In this document: positions 22,085 to 33,764 of the stretch, one piece after another | Layout of the letters: each line of letters opens with the position of its first letter | How positions within the stretch are numbered: the stretch's first letter is position 1 | Assembly: GCA_027886175.1 (NCBI GenBank) | Contig: JAJNNQ010000137.1 | Location: 3,104,001 to 3,168,000 of the forward strand | Direction: 5' to 3' | Length of the DNA stretch: 64,000 bases | DNA from: Phylloscopus collybita | Taxonomy: Eukaryota > Chordata > Aves > Passeriformes > Phylloscopidae | Made by a program: the position numbers and the translations under genes | The notes under the pieces: model-generated | Seen by the model: the letters and a program-made list of their open reading frames with translations, nothing else | What the model was told of the DNA's origin: nothing | Database searches by the model: none

Positions 22085-22848
22085 TGTATTGGTTTGGAAA
22101 GACAGGTATCAACCAGGGAAAGCTGGAGTTTCCCTTAGAGTGGGGAATGTAAACCCCTCACCCCCACCAAATTATAATTTTGCAATTAAGGGCTTTCAGG
22201 CAAAGATTTGGGAATAGGAATAACAGTTCTTTACTAGGAATATTAACAATACAAACATAGTAGAAAACAAAACCACCCAACCAAACAAGCAAACAAACAA
22301 ACACCAATTTTGGAGAACCCTGACAGAGTCAGAGCTACAACCTGACACCCTGTTGGTCAGGGTGTTGGGAGCAGTCCAAAAGTGAGTCCTCCTGGAGTGG
22401 CAGATGTGGTTCTGGTGAAGTAGAGATGATCCTGTAGAAAAGGGTCCAGTGGTGGTGAGAAGGGTCCAGTGATGGTGAGAAGGGGTCCAGTGATGGTGAG
22501 AAGGGATCCAATCTTCCTCCAGGAATTGGATGAAGCTGGATACTTTCTGTTCCTAAGTCTCAGTTTTTATCCAGGTAGGAATGGTTGGCTCCCCCCACTG
22601 GGTGGAGCATCTCACAATGGAATGTGGATGTACTGCTTTGGGGAGGAGAACAGCTTGGGGAGTCTTAATGGCCCATTGTGAAAAGAGATAAGAAACACTG
22701 TCTCACCTGCGTTTGAACAGTTGCCCCATTATCAGAAGGCATCAGCCCCCCTCCTCCCAGAGTTACAAGAGATAAAGAAGAACATCTCCCCAGCTGCTTT
22801 CAACAGATGAAATAGAATACACATTTTTTGGTTCCATAACCCAAGACA
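22085..22848 (-). mobile_element. Solo LTR of an avian endogenous retrovirus
   Basis: The block begins TGTATTGGTTTGG, ends CCCAAGACA and is flanked by a perfect 5-bp duplication, so both boundaries are defined. The TG...CA ends, the 764-bp length and the absence of internal retroviral sequence fit a solo LTR left by recombination between two LTRs. The minus strand seems to be the sense direction: it shows a TATA-like GGATAAAAA (22564-22572) and, further on, an AGTAAA-type poly-A signal (22230-22235). I recognise this sequence type from passerine genomes but cannot name the family safely. A 5-bp duplication is usual for ERVL-class (class III) elements. It contains a 20-bp tandem repeat. Confidence 0.88.
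22440..22510. repeat. 20-21-bp tandem repeat inside the LTR
   Basis: Three and a third copies of AAGGGTCCAGTGATGGTGAG, differing by single substitutions or one added G. Such internal arrays often vary between copies of an LTR family. Confidence 0.9.
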
Positions 22849-22853
22849 CTGGC
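22849..22853. repeat. Target-site duplication, right copy
   Basis: CTGGC, the partner of 22080-22084. Confidence 0.85.
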
Positions 22854-23688
22854 AGCTGCTGAAGCTGGACCTGCAAACCCACAAGTTTCCTGGGAGTAGA
22901 CTGGATCTAGAAATATTCCTGGGATCACAGCAGTAGTAGCCTGAGTTTGGTCACTCATAGGAGAAGATCATCCCCAAATTCTTTCTGGTGTACACAGTAT
23001 CATGTGAACAGTGCAGGAACTCCCTATTACAGATGAAGTCAGGCTCCAGTATGGAGTGACATCCCAGAAGGTGCATAGGTGAAACTCAAGGATTCAGATT
23101 TCATCGATGATGGAAAATTAATTGGAAAATTTTATCAAATCCTTGCTGTAAAATCCACAGACTCCCACCCCTGAAAACATTGAACAAATGAGCTATCTCT
23201 CCTCTGAGCATGGAAAAGCCAACATTTCTAATGGCAATTTGTCACTGGAGTTTGGGGGCAGTTTCTTTGTTTTTATTCACCCAGATGGGAAAAAAACCCC
23301 AGAATAAAGCTATTGATTTTTAAAGTAATCCTTTCTGTCAATACCAGTGAAGCAGGTTTTGACTTCAAACAATTTACAGAGGTTTGCACACCTCATTTAA
23401 AGTATCATGCCATGATCCTGCCTCCACACTGCAAGTTATTTAATTAGACACATTAATCCACTAAGTGATGGCAAAATGTTTAGTAATGATGTCTAACCAG
23501 GGCATTTCAAGGGAATTTTGTTGTTTAATTAGGAGATAATTGATGATAGTGCAGAGAGTACCTGGTTATAAAAGGCTCCTGCATGTCAATTGGGCTTGTG
23601 CTGAGCTCAATACAATGGCTGTTAAATGCCCTGTCCAACATTAATTGCCATTATTATGGCACATAGATTTAAAAGTGCCATTATTCAC
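22854..23688. other. Unique A+T-rich sequence
   Basis: The part 23420-23680 is rich in homeodomain-type AATTA cores and has a TATA-like GGTTATAAAAGG (23563-23574). No exon is recognised. Weak candidate regulatory region. Confidence 0.45.
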
Positions 23689-23912
23689 AAAAAAAACCCA
23701 AAAAACCCCAAAAAACCCCAAAAACCCAAAACCAAAAGCAAAAAAACCCCCCAAACAAACAAAACCCAAAACAAACAAACAAAAAGCACAAAAAAAGTCC
23801 CCCACAAAAACCCCCACAAAAAAACAAAAACAAAAGCCCAGAACAAAAAAAACCCCAACCCCCCCCCCCAAAAAAAACCCAACAAAACAAAACAAAAAAA
23901 ACCAAAACCACC
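23689..23912. repeat. A/C low-complexity tract with C4A6 repeats
   Basis: About 225 bases made almost only of A and C on the plus strand, including CCCCAAAAAACCCC units (23697-23727) and a run of about 11 C (23859-23869). The minus strand is G/T-rich. Frames on both strands stay open through it and give Lys/Pro/Thr-rich or Phe/Gly-rich spurious proteins. Confidence 0.93.
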
Positions 23913-24580
23913 CCGTAGCATTTTAAAAAATAGCTGGCTGATTAGATGTAGGGATAATGAAATGCACCTGGAAGGAGTGGAAAGGTGGTGAATTAACCAG
24001 CCTGGCATGGAATTAGCCACAGTGATGGCACTGACTGAGGAATCAGCTCCATGAGGGACCTTGGACATGGAACTGTTGAGGCCTCACCTTTGTGCTGCTG
24101 TGAATGTAGCCCTGATTTGGGAACCCAAATACTCGTGTGGATGTGGGCTGTGGAATCCAGGTCAGTCCTTGGTGCTGATCTCCTTGGCTGTGTCACAGCT
24201 GAGAGGGTGGTGCCTGTCAAAGCCAAGCTCATCTTTTAGTCATTTCCACCATGGAAATCATTTTGGGTGAGCTAAGCCCACCCCAAGTCAATGAGCTTCC
24301 CCTTTTGAGGGGTGGTCAGCTGTTGATCCCTCAGGTCTGGAGATTTGGGAAAGGAAGGAGCATCCTGGTGTGCAGAGCCACAGCACTGGACTCTCAATGG
24401 GAAAAAAAAAAAAAACAAAACCTGTTACAGGCTTTTCTGAGAACAAGGAACTCAAGTGATTCCATCTTTTCCTGCCACAGTTCAGTTTCTTGGCTTCACT
24501 TCCACCCCATGACCTGGCAGAGCTCAGACACTGTTTTCTGCTGCCCTGCACAGTTTGCAACATCAAAACACATGGGAGTT
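23913..24580. other. Unique sequence with an A run
   Basis: Has an A13 run at about 24402-24414. Otherwise unrecognised. Confidence 0.5.
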
Positions 24581-24806
24581 ACAGAATCACACATCACACA
24601 GAATTTCTAGGTTAGAAGAGACCTTCAAGATCATCGAGTCAAACCCAGCCCTAACACCTCAACTAAACTATGGCACCAGTGCCACATCCAGGCTTTCCTT
24701 AAACACATCCAGGGATGGTGACTCCACCACCTCCCCGGGCAGACCATTCCAGTGCTTTATCACTCTTTCCATGAAAAACTTTTTCCTAGTATCTGAACTG
24801 GTGCTG
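24581..24806 (-). mobile_element. CR1 LINE 3' fragment, second tail type
   Basis: Runs from ACAGAATCACACATCACACA through 'gagaccttcaagatcatcgagtc', 'cctaacacctcaactaaactatgg', 'acatccagggatggtgactcc' and 'gaaaaactttttcctagtatc'. It is closely related to the copy at 38254-38652, which extends further in the 5' direction. Confidence 0.93.
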
Positions 24807-26262
24807 TGAGTCTGGCATCAAAGAACACAACAGGAAAAGCTAGCCTTTGTAGCAGCAACTCAAATCATCCTCATGGCATTTTTGTAGCTTCCAATAATTC
24901 TACGGTTTTGCTGAAGATGAAAGTTTGCCAGTCCTGCTTTGCCTGGGTGGACTCAAATGGGTGGTATTTTTCTCCTCTGACTTTAGTTATCTTTCTGTAG
25001 GTAAGGCTGCTGGAGCTTCATGGTTGTCACTGGAGACCCAGTCAATAGCCAGTGGAATTTAAAGTGCAATTTAATTGACTGAATGTGGACATTTACTTCA
25101 GAATGGGATAAACTGCATCATGAACAGCATTGATTGTCTGCCTTCTTGACACATGCAATCAAGCTTATCCTCCTGCCATACAATCTATCTCACCACCTCG
25201 TTCCCTTTACCACTAGAAAGACAATTTATCATTAACATGCAATCCAAATCCATCATGATAAGCCTCTGACTCCTTATCTTGTGATGCAGACCTCTAAAAA
25301 CCACGAGTGCCATTGAGACAACAGGTAAGGGATGATTGCCCACAGTCTTTTCTAGCACAAGAACACCAAATTACCATCAAATCATATGAAAGAAATAGGT
25401 TCAAACAAACATGCAGATGCAGTTCTTCTTGCAGCACTTCTTGCAAGGCCTGTAATTAAGTTATGAAACCTCTCACTGGAGGAATGTGTGACCACTGAAA
25501 GCTTGGGCTCAAAAAGCACTTAGACAAATGCACAGATAAAAATCCATTCAGGTTCATTAAATTCCAGTAGACTCTAGTTTAGGAAATCCTGGAAATGCAA
25601 GTTCCTAGAGGTGAAAAATACCAAAGGAAATGTGTGTGTTTGGCTTATTATAATTTTTCTTAGTTGTTTGGGCGTTAGTAACTTAGAGACTAGACACCAT
25701 CTTGCCTGCACTGAATTTTTCTTGTCTTAACACTAAATTGCTCCAACTCATTCTACTTTTTCTTGCTGGTGATGGTTTCTTAGCCTCTGAGCTGTTTTTG
25801 CCATCCTTTCCTTTTCCATACCCTGCTCAAAGAGCAGGCTCCAGGCTGGACCTCACCCTCCATGGGTACCAAGGAAACACCACAAACAAGAAGTTTACCT
25901 CACCTTCTGATTTTGTTTGTTTGTTTGTTTTTAAGCTGATGAGGGGGACAAAAGAGAGGGATTTGGAGTCCTATGAATTTACCAGGTATTTACCTTCCAT
26001 TCCTGGGAAGGTGTAGTCATCCACCTCTAGTTGTCCTTAACACGTCACCTCATCTTTGGTAAGTCTGAGAAGAAATGTCACTAAATGTCACAAAAACTCA
26101 GTAGAGGGGTACAGCACATCTGTAATTAATTCCTGCAGCTGAGAAAGACTTGATGAACAAACTCCTGAACACTGAATTTATCTGGTATCTGTGACTCCAC
26201 ACCTGCTTTGTTGGCTGGGCTCATCAGAGACCTTTGGTGCTGGGATCTCTGTGTTAATATTA
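24807..26262. other. Unique sequence, possible conserved block
   Basis: The stretch 25060-25420 is unique with dense ATCA/GATA-like motifs and is a weak candidate conserved element. A (TTTG)n microsatellite lies at 25911-25932. No coding evidence. Confidence 0.45.
25911..25932. repeat. (TTTG)n microsatellite
   Basis: About five TTTG units. Confidence 0.85.
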
Positions 26263-26505
26263 TTTCCTTTCCTTTCCTTTCCTTTCCTTTCCTTTCCTTT
26301 CCTTTCCTTTCCTTTCCTTTCCTTTCCTTTCCTTTCCTTTCCTTTCCTTTCCTTTCCTTTCCTTTCCTTTCCTTTCCTTTCCTTTCCTTTCCTTTCCTTT
26401 CCTTTCCTTTCCTTTCCTTTCCTTTCCTTTCCTTTCCTTTCCTTTCCTTTCCTTTCCTTTCCTTTCCTTTCCTTTCCTTTCCTTTCTTTCCTTTCCTTTC
26501 CTTTT
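26263..26505. repeat. (CTTTC)n pentanucleotide array, about 48 copies
   Basis: Nearly perfect array of a pyrimidine pentamer over about 243 bases, with one short unit at 26484-26490. Because 5 is not a multiple of 3, each frame reads a 5-residue repeat (FPFLS on plus, KERKG on minus), which creates open frames of 103-128 codons on both strands. All are artefacts. Homopurine-homopyrimidine DNA of this length can form triplex structures. Confidence 0.97.
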
Positions 26506-29500
26506 TCTGCAAGATCCCAAGCCTGGAGTTCTTGACAGTTCATAAGATGTAAAATCTAGATCCAGACTCAAATTTTTAAGCTTGGGGCCATTTCTAGAAA
26601 TGAGACAGATGTTATTTGCCTATACCATTTTGTTTTAAAATGCTATGATCCTCTGAATTAGCACAGGTCTAAGGAGGAACATCTATTTCAGGATACTATT
26701 TAGTAATTCCCAGCTACATTTTATAGGAGATATTATGTTCCAACAAATACCCTCTATGGAACCATTGCCTTCCAGTGCTTCTGAAATCCTTTAGTGGGTG
26801 GAATCTGATTATCAGGAAAAAATATGTAAAATATGCAAAGGGTAAAAGCAGACAGTTGTTTTGAGGTCTTTTCAGACCTGAACATCTTGATCTTTGTGAT
26901 AATTTGTATTCAGACATGCTATGTTTGCTAAAGGAAAGCTTAAAATGGAAGTTAGTAAAATACTTTGCTTTAGGGATTTGCTGGCTGGCTGTGAAGAGCC
27001 AGACTGCTCTTGAACTTTCCTCGGCATTTAGAGGCTCAGCACTTGCTGCATTGCACTGAAATGTCACATCCTCAGCAGAAAATGGAGAGGATTTTGTGGG
27101 GCCTGGACTCTGAGGGTGCCAGACTTGTTCTGTTTAGGTGTCTGCTGCAATTTTAGATGTGCCACACGTCCAGAGAGGCACAGGTCCTACGTAGCCAGCC
27201 TCACCTGACTGTCTCAGGTATCCTCAGATGGTTCCAGGCATCCAAGTCTGGGTCAGTGAAAAAAGCCCTGCCTCTTTCTCATGAGAATTCAATTTGTTGA
27301 TGGTGGCTTTAGGAGCATTCCACTGAAATATAGAAATTAAAAAAAGGAAATTAAAGCATGATCCATGTTCTTCATTGAAATTATAATCTCCAGATGTTTC
27401 CCCATGCTATTTGATTCTTGTCATTACTAATCTCTAGAGAGTCTTGGAAGGGAATGGCACAAATTCCCTTGCACAAAGGCTCCCTGATGCTCCAGGAATA
27501 TGCAAGATATCACTTGGGTTCATGTGTCCCTCACACCTCACAGCCTTACACCTGCAGAAATAAGAAATAAGTTAGAAATAAGTTTGTTTTCTCAGGTATA
27601 AATGGAAATCCTGTGACACAATTTTCCTGGAAGGCAAAACTCCCAAATTGATTGACCAATTCTTTGACATCCAAACAAAGTTCTTACCCATGTCTGGTGA
27701 AGATAACATCTTGTCTTCTTCTGGGTGAAATTTCCACCATGATCTTTCATGTTTGGCCTCCTCCCACCTTCCAGACAAGCACTGCCTCCCTCCTCTCCAC
27801 CAAAGTTAACTGGCCTCCCCCCAGCTCAGAAAAGTGAATATTTGATGTTGGTGGGGGCATTTTTTCAGACAGGAGGAGCTGTGGGCTGTCCTGGTGCAGG
27901 CAGATGAGAGAGAGCTGCCAAAAGGGTTTTTGGGGCTGTTCTCTGTAATCACCCCCTGCACACCACTGTCCCACAAAAGCAGAGGTGGCAACTGTACAGC
28001 TTAAGGTGTTGCACAATGGAATGAGGTGAGGGATGAAGCACACAGCTCAGGAAATCTGGGGTCTTCTCCCCTTCAACAGCACAGAGGAGGATCCCTGCCT
28101 TTCCCCCCTTTCCCATTTCCCCCTTTCCCACAGAAGCAGAATGCAGAGGCTGGGTTATTTCAGAGCTGACACTTTAAGGAGGAAAGGAGCCATTCCATGA
28201 ATTACCTGTGGACTTGCTGTAGGGAACTTGTTTCCTTCACCCACTTGCAAAGTGCAAGGAGCAGCACAGGGGTTGTGTCTGTGTGGATTCTCCAAGGTCT
28301 GATAAAGTTTTTGTTTGCAACTACAACCTTTGTGGGTTGGGATGGATTCCCATCTTCCACTGTCTGTGTCTTGCTGTGAAATGTGAAATCCTTAGAGCTC
28401 TCAGGCTGATCTTCTGACTGACCCAAAGGTGTGGAGCAAGGGATACACACAAGATATGGCTCCACAAGCCCCATTTTTATATGGAATGAGGCTGAGGCGT
28501 GGCTCCAAGCATGTGCTCCAGAGGAATTATTGCCCTGTAATCAGGGACACAGTAAAGAAATGTTCCTCAGCCATGTCCAACACTGAAATAAATGCCTGAG
28601 GTGCCTTTGCAGGCCAGGAAAAATCATATTAAACTGAGAAATGAAACACTGATTTAATTGTGATAATGAATTGTTTCCACTGCTGCAGTATTACAGATCC
28701 CCTTGTGAGGCTGAAATAAAAACCAGATGCCCAGGACCATGGGTCTGTCTTGAGGAGACAAAGTGTTTGCGTGGCCAAAACGTAGCACACATAGAAGTGG
28801 CTGGAAACACAGGGGAGTAACATTCAAAAAATAGCAATGGCTTAGAAGAAGGAGCTGGGAGTCAACTTCAGCACCCAACAGAGTCTTCAGACCACAGGTA
28901 GGGGAATAAAAGGAATTTTTTTGCTGTAGAGTACTCTCAGTAAGTTTGTTGTTTTGGTTTTTTGACCAGAACCTGGTCTCTCCCAGACAGCAGCTGAGGT
29001 TGTTGCTCTGTGGAGAAACACCTAAAGATGTTTAATACCTTACCAACCCAGGCATTGTTTGCCTGTCCTAGGAATGTTCCTGGCCATGTTCACACTGCCT
29101 TTCACTTGGGCCTGGCTCTTCTCCATGACGTGTCTCATGTTCCTGTGGTTCTGAGATGTCCCTTTAGGGTCTTGTTTTCAGGCCAAGATCTCTACAGTAA
29201 GACTGCAGTGGAGACTGATACACTTGTGCTCCACAGCAGGAACCTGTCAGCAAGTGTTTTGTCCCTTGGGATGTGGCAAGAAGATATATTGATGGCCATG
29301 AAGCTGGCAGGCAGCAGCCCATTCTTGAGCTTATTCCCTGTCCCTCTTTCATTTTTACAACACTTGCAGGGCCAGGAGAGATGCTGTAGGAGTTCCCCTT
29401 GCAGCGTATCAGTCTGATGTCAAACAAGGGAAAAACGTTTAGGAGAGGGATAGAAGTGTGATAGACCCTTCCTGTACTCCACAGCCACCTCCTCAGTCTG

Positions 29501-29812
29501 GAAGTGAGTCCAAGGTTATTTTTTTATCATCTTTGTCATCTTTCTCTGTGCCTTTCCTGAGCTGTAAAGCAAAGCTCTCCCTTTCATGTTTTTTTTTACA
29601 AGTGAGTAAACACAAGACCTGAAAGACATATTTACAGAGAAATTCTCCTTAATGTATTATTCATTTGACTTTTTACTAGAAGTGTTTCTGTAGCCCTGAT
29701 GCTCTGAGGATATCAGTAACACGAGGTTTGTAGAGAGATGTAATGTTTTTATTAGAGCAATGGATAGATTTAAAGAGGTGAAAAAAACACAAACCACCGA
29801 GTTGGGGACATA
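26506..29812. other. Unique non-coding sequence
   Basis: More than 3 kb with no recognised repeat or gene. Open frames reach 135 codons (29010-29417) without a domain. Confidence 0.5.
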
Positions 29813-30384
29813 TTTCTTGGGTTTGGGTGGGATAGAGTTATTTTTCTTTCTAGTAGCTGGTACAGGGCTGGATTTTGGATTTAGGATGAGATGAATTAAT
29901 AACATTCTGATGTTTTAGTTGTTGCTGAGCAGTGCTTTCACTAAGTCAAGGACTTTCCAGCTTCTCATACTGTCCTGGTAGTGAGGAGCCTGGGGGGCAC
30001 AAGGAAGTGGGAGGGGACACAGCCAGGACAGGAGACCCAAACTGGCCACAGGGATACTCTAGACCATCCAGCATCTCTCTGAACAGGAAAACTGAACAGG
30101 GGGGGATTGTCCAGAGTGTGGCAGCTGCTGCTCCAACACTTGCTGGGCCTTGGTTACTAATAGGTGACAATTGCAATGTGCATCACTCGTTTTGTACTTA
30201 TTCTTATTCTTATTCTTATTCTTATTCTTATTCTTATTCTTATTCTTATTCTACCTTTTCTGTGCTATTAAACTGTCTTAATCTTACCCATTAATTTGAC
30301 CCTTTGTCTGATTCTCTCCCCCATCCCTCTGAGGGTTTGTGAGCAGCTCTGTTCAACTTCCTGCCTGGTTAAGCCACACCAACA
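29813..30384 (+). mobile_element. Solo LTR-like block of an avian endogenous retrovirus
   Basis: Contains, in order, GGGTTTGGGTGGGATAGAG, 'tagtagctggtacagggctg', 'aagtcaaggactttccagcttctcat', 'ggaggggacacagccaggaca', 'gacccaaactggccacaggg', 'caattgcaatgtgcatcactcgttttgta', an ATTAAA poly-A signal (30267-30272) and 'attctctcccccatcccctctg'-like 3' sequence. I recognise this order as a widespread avian ERV LTR. Ends are diverged and no target duplication is clear, so it is older or damaged. A TTATTC hexamer array has grown in the R/U5 part. Confidence 0.82.
30197..30252. repeat. (TTATTC)n hexanucleotide microsatellite, about 9 copies
   Basis: Perfect hexamer array inside the LTR, just upstream of its poly-A signal. 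Confidence 0.95.
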
Positions 30385-30495
30385 GAGAAGCCCAACTTAA
30401 AACCCTTTTGAGAATGGTTTTTATGAGTATGAACTTATCTATATTCCAGTTGCTAGCTGAAGTCATACAAGATTTGACATCTTTCCCCAACATTG

Positions 30496-30546
<51 letters not shown>

Positions 30547-31078
30547 AGTAAAGGTGCTCAATGCAAAGCTTAAATGTGCAATGCTGTTGGCTACCAAGCT
30601 AATTAACCTCATACAGTTATCAATGCAAACTGCTGGGATGGTGCATGTCTTTCATTGACAGGCTGATGTATTTTGGGTTGCCATTAACCTCTTCTCATGG
30701 ATTTACTCTGCCAGAGAAGATTACCTGCACCAAAATAAGTGTCCATTTCAAAATTTGCACTGATTTTACTCTGTTGGTTCCACTTTGCACCTTCAACAGC
30801 CTCATAGTGGTATCCTCATGCTGACTAATTTGGACCTGTGGATCTGCACTGTTGAGTATTAAGTGGTGATGAGATAAATGCATGTCATACTCTAAGCACG
30901 TCATGTTGGAAGATAAGCAAATAAAATTAATGGCATTTTAAAAGACAGTAAATGAAGAAAAAAGATCCACAGTGTATTTAATCTGCTTAAATTGCACATT
31001 CCTTGGTAATGAGATTCCACTTTGCCTTTTTTTCTGATGTTTGGGATGAATTATTATTGTATGCTGCATCAAAACAAC
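30385..31078. other. Unique sequence containing a 45-base T run
   Basis: The T run is listed separately; the rest is A+T-rich and unrecognised. Confidence 0.5.
30497..30541. repeat. 45-base T homopolymer
   Basis: Uninterrupted T run about 110 bases downstream of the LTR end. Length should be treated with caution. Confidence 0.9.
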
Positions 31079-31179
31079 TTGAAGCAACCTGGTCCAGGGG
31101 AAGGTGTCCCTGCTCATGGCAGGGGCTTGGAGCTTTGATGGCCTTTAAGATCCCAAACCCTTCTGTGATTCTATGATTA
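31079..31179 (+). mobile_element. CR1 LINE 3' fragment
   Basis: Reads 'cttgaagcaacctggtccaggggaaggtgtccctgctcatggcagggg', then 'ggcctttaagatcccaaacccttctgtgattctatgatta'. About 100 bp of the 3' end with a normal tail. Confidence 0.92.
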
Positions 31180-31532
31180 CAAACCTTTCAAAAGTTCAAA
31201 AACTCCATCTGGTTTGACCACCCTGCCCCACAGCTTTCGCTGCAGAGATTTTTAGAACAGATGACATCACTGCAGAGTGTGATTTCACAGCATAAGGGCC
31301 CATCCTGCCATTCATTCCACCAACTCTGCTCCAGGAATGGGAATATCTGGTGCAAACAGAGCAACAGGCAGGAAGAGAGGGCAGGCTCTGGAACACAGCA
31401 CAACATTCAGCTTGGTGCTCTGTTGCTGCTTCCAGGGCTGCTGCAACAGATCAGTCTTGGTGGCTGGAATTCCCTTGGGCTCCTGTGAGTTCCTGAATCA
31501 TCCTGAGATATTAAATTAAGCAAAATAAACAA

Positions 31533-31545
31533 GGGGGGGGGGGGG
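31533..31545. repeat. G13 homopolymer
   Basis: Thirteen consecutive G bases. Confidence 0.9.
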
Positions 31546-32800
31546 TCAAGAACAGAAGAGGAAGGCAAAATATTAGGAAAATACTTGCAACCAAATCTTA
31601 GTTTGCAGCTTGAACAGTAAAAATCCAGCCAGGCTGGATGTAATGGACAAGTCCCACTGAAACAGGATCCAGGGAAAGGAAAACTGCTGTTTTAATGCAG
31701 ACTGGGAAACCTGTCTTAAAAGGCTGGACCATCCAAGTGTCATCTTCTTGTTGACTGCAGTGAGTGCCAGGTGGGCTCCAATGTGGTTTTTGAGGAGGCC
31801 AGAGGATGATAACAGGGATTAGGGTATAGGGAATATGGCCATGGAAATAGATGGGAGCCATTGAGGATGTTCAGGTCCAGAGAAGTGAGCAGCAAAGCAT
31901 AATACACCAACTTCCTTCAAATTAGTCAAAAGAAGCAAAGAAAGAGATGTATCTCTCTCTCTGCTGAGGACAAGACATTTTGGCCTGAAACTGGAGGAAT
32001 TTGAAATTGCAGTCCTTAAACAATGCTGGGAAGTAACTGGAGGAAGGTGACATGGGTAGTTTTTGGGACTTGCTAATGAACCAGGTAACAACAGGGTGCT
32101 GAGTGAGCTGAGCTCTGGGTATCTGCACTGGGTGCATTGGATCCAAAGTGGATAAATCAGACCTGGGCTTATGCAAAAGCCATGTAGAGATTGCTCCCAG
32201 GATGTGGGGCCATCAACTCCTTAAAACTGACCCCATGGGCAAACAGCCAGATGCAAATCTTTCCTTTTAATTTATTTGTTTTCTCATACCTCAAGTCACA
32301 GGATTAGGTCAATGTTGCTTATATTTCCTGTCCTACAAAATGCAATCAAGATGAAACCAACCTCAAATCAATCCCTCTCGTGGGGAGTCTTTGAGGGACA
32401 CATTTTCCATGAGAAAGTCCAGGGTTACAGATGCTACAAAGGAAGAAGGAAGAATATTTAAAAGAATAAAGGATTTTTTACAGCAGCCTCAAGTTACACC
32501 ATATGAAGTTAAAAAAACCCCAGTGCTCCCAGCTGAAAAGCCTGGGAATAAATGAAACTAAAATAAACCTCTTCAGCTTGATGCACAGAGGATTATTATT
32601 CTTTTCTCCATTGCTATACTTTCATGTTGGTGTAACTCCAAATAATTCATTTGTGTTACTTCTGTTTGTGCCAGATTTGGGGAGAAGAGATTCAGACCCA
32701 AGCACTGGGTTGATGATTGACTCATCTTTTCCCATACAAAGAGAAAAACAGTGAACTGAGTTTTTTATGGCTAAATTTGGATTTCAAACAGCATGAATTA

Positions 32801-32845
32801 AATATATATATATACACACATTTATATGCATGTACATGTATACCT
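32801..32845. repeat. TA/CA-rich microsatellite
   Basis: A short (TA)n run passes into (CA)n and then a palindromic ATGCATGTACATGTATA stretch. Confidence 0.75.
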
Positions 32846-33764
32846 GTGTTTGCTTGTGTATGGATGTGTACTTTCTTTTGAGTTTCAGTAAAAAACATTG
32901 AATCCAGAGGGTTTTTTTGACAGACTCTTGAAATGCACCACTTAAAGAGGATTTATGTTTGAGGTAGATCTCAAATGTGAAATTTTGAAGATTGTTTGAC
33001 AGCATGTCATGCCAAAATAAAACAGATGATGCAAGCTCTAAAACTGACTGAATAATGGCACATCCTGGTAACCCATTATTCTTGTAGGGTTTTGTATGAA
33101 TGTGTATATTCTTCTCCTTTTTTTTTTTTTTTTTAATGCAATAATTCAAGGAAAGGCTGTTTTCCAGCACATTTCTACAGAAATATGAGGATCAATTCAG
33201 ACTTCAGCTGTTTGGACTTATAAATCAAGCCTGAAGCCCATGAACAGCATATAATCTTAAAAAAAGGGAGAAAGATGTTTCTTTGAATGAATGTTGCCAA
33301 TATTTATGTGTCCACAAGCTTACTGGAATAAAACTGTGCAAATGCTTGCAGGATGGAGCTATTAATTAAATCAGAAATCATATGGGGTAATGTATGACAC
33401 ACCACCTTGCTGTCAGAGTATCACTTTCTGTCTCTCTTTGACAGCAAGTGCTTAAGAGAAAAAAAAATAGTGCCTCATTCTATATTCCTCCTTTGTAAAA
33501 AAGGATCCACAAAAAGGCAATTATTATCCTAAAACACCAGAGGGCATTTGCTGTGAGGTGCATTCACTGGCTTCAATGACAGGAACAGGCCTGGTAGTAA
33601 TGGGTTTAAACTCCAGCAAGGGGGAATTAGGGCACACACTGGGGCTGTTCATCAGAGGTGACCATGACCCATCTGACCAGGTTTGTTGGAGATGCTCCAC
33701 CACCTGAGGTTTGAAGAACAAGTCAGGTGAACCTGCAATGTAAAAAAAAACAACAAAACTTGTG

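Larger units (their letters stand above)
31180..33764. other. Unique non-coding sequence with simple repeats
   Basis: Contains a G13 run (31533-31545), a TA/CA-rich tract (32801-32845) and a T17 run (33118-33134). A segment near 33600-33640 ('gggtttaaactccagcaaggggg') faintly resembles internal CR1 sequence but is too weak to call. No exon recognised. Confidence 0.5.

Noticed and set aside
23626..24068. Lys/Pro-rich and Phe/Gly-rich frames of 76-127 codons
   Set aside because: They arise from the A/C low-complexity tract.
26126..26571. Several 103-128-codon frames on both strands
   Set aside because: They translate the CTTTC array into 5-residue repeats. Artefact of a pentamer without stops.
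29010..29417. 135-codon plus frame with hydrophobic stretches
   Set aside because: Single frame in unique A+T-rich DNA, no family resemblance, length not far from chance in 64 kb.
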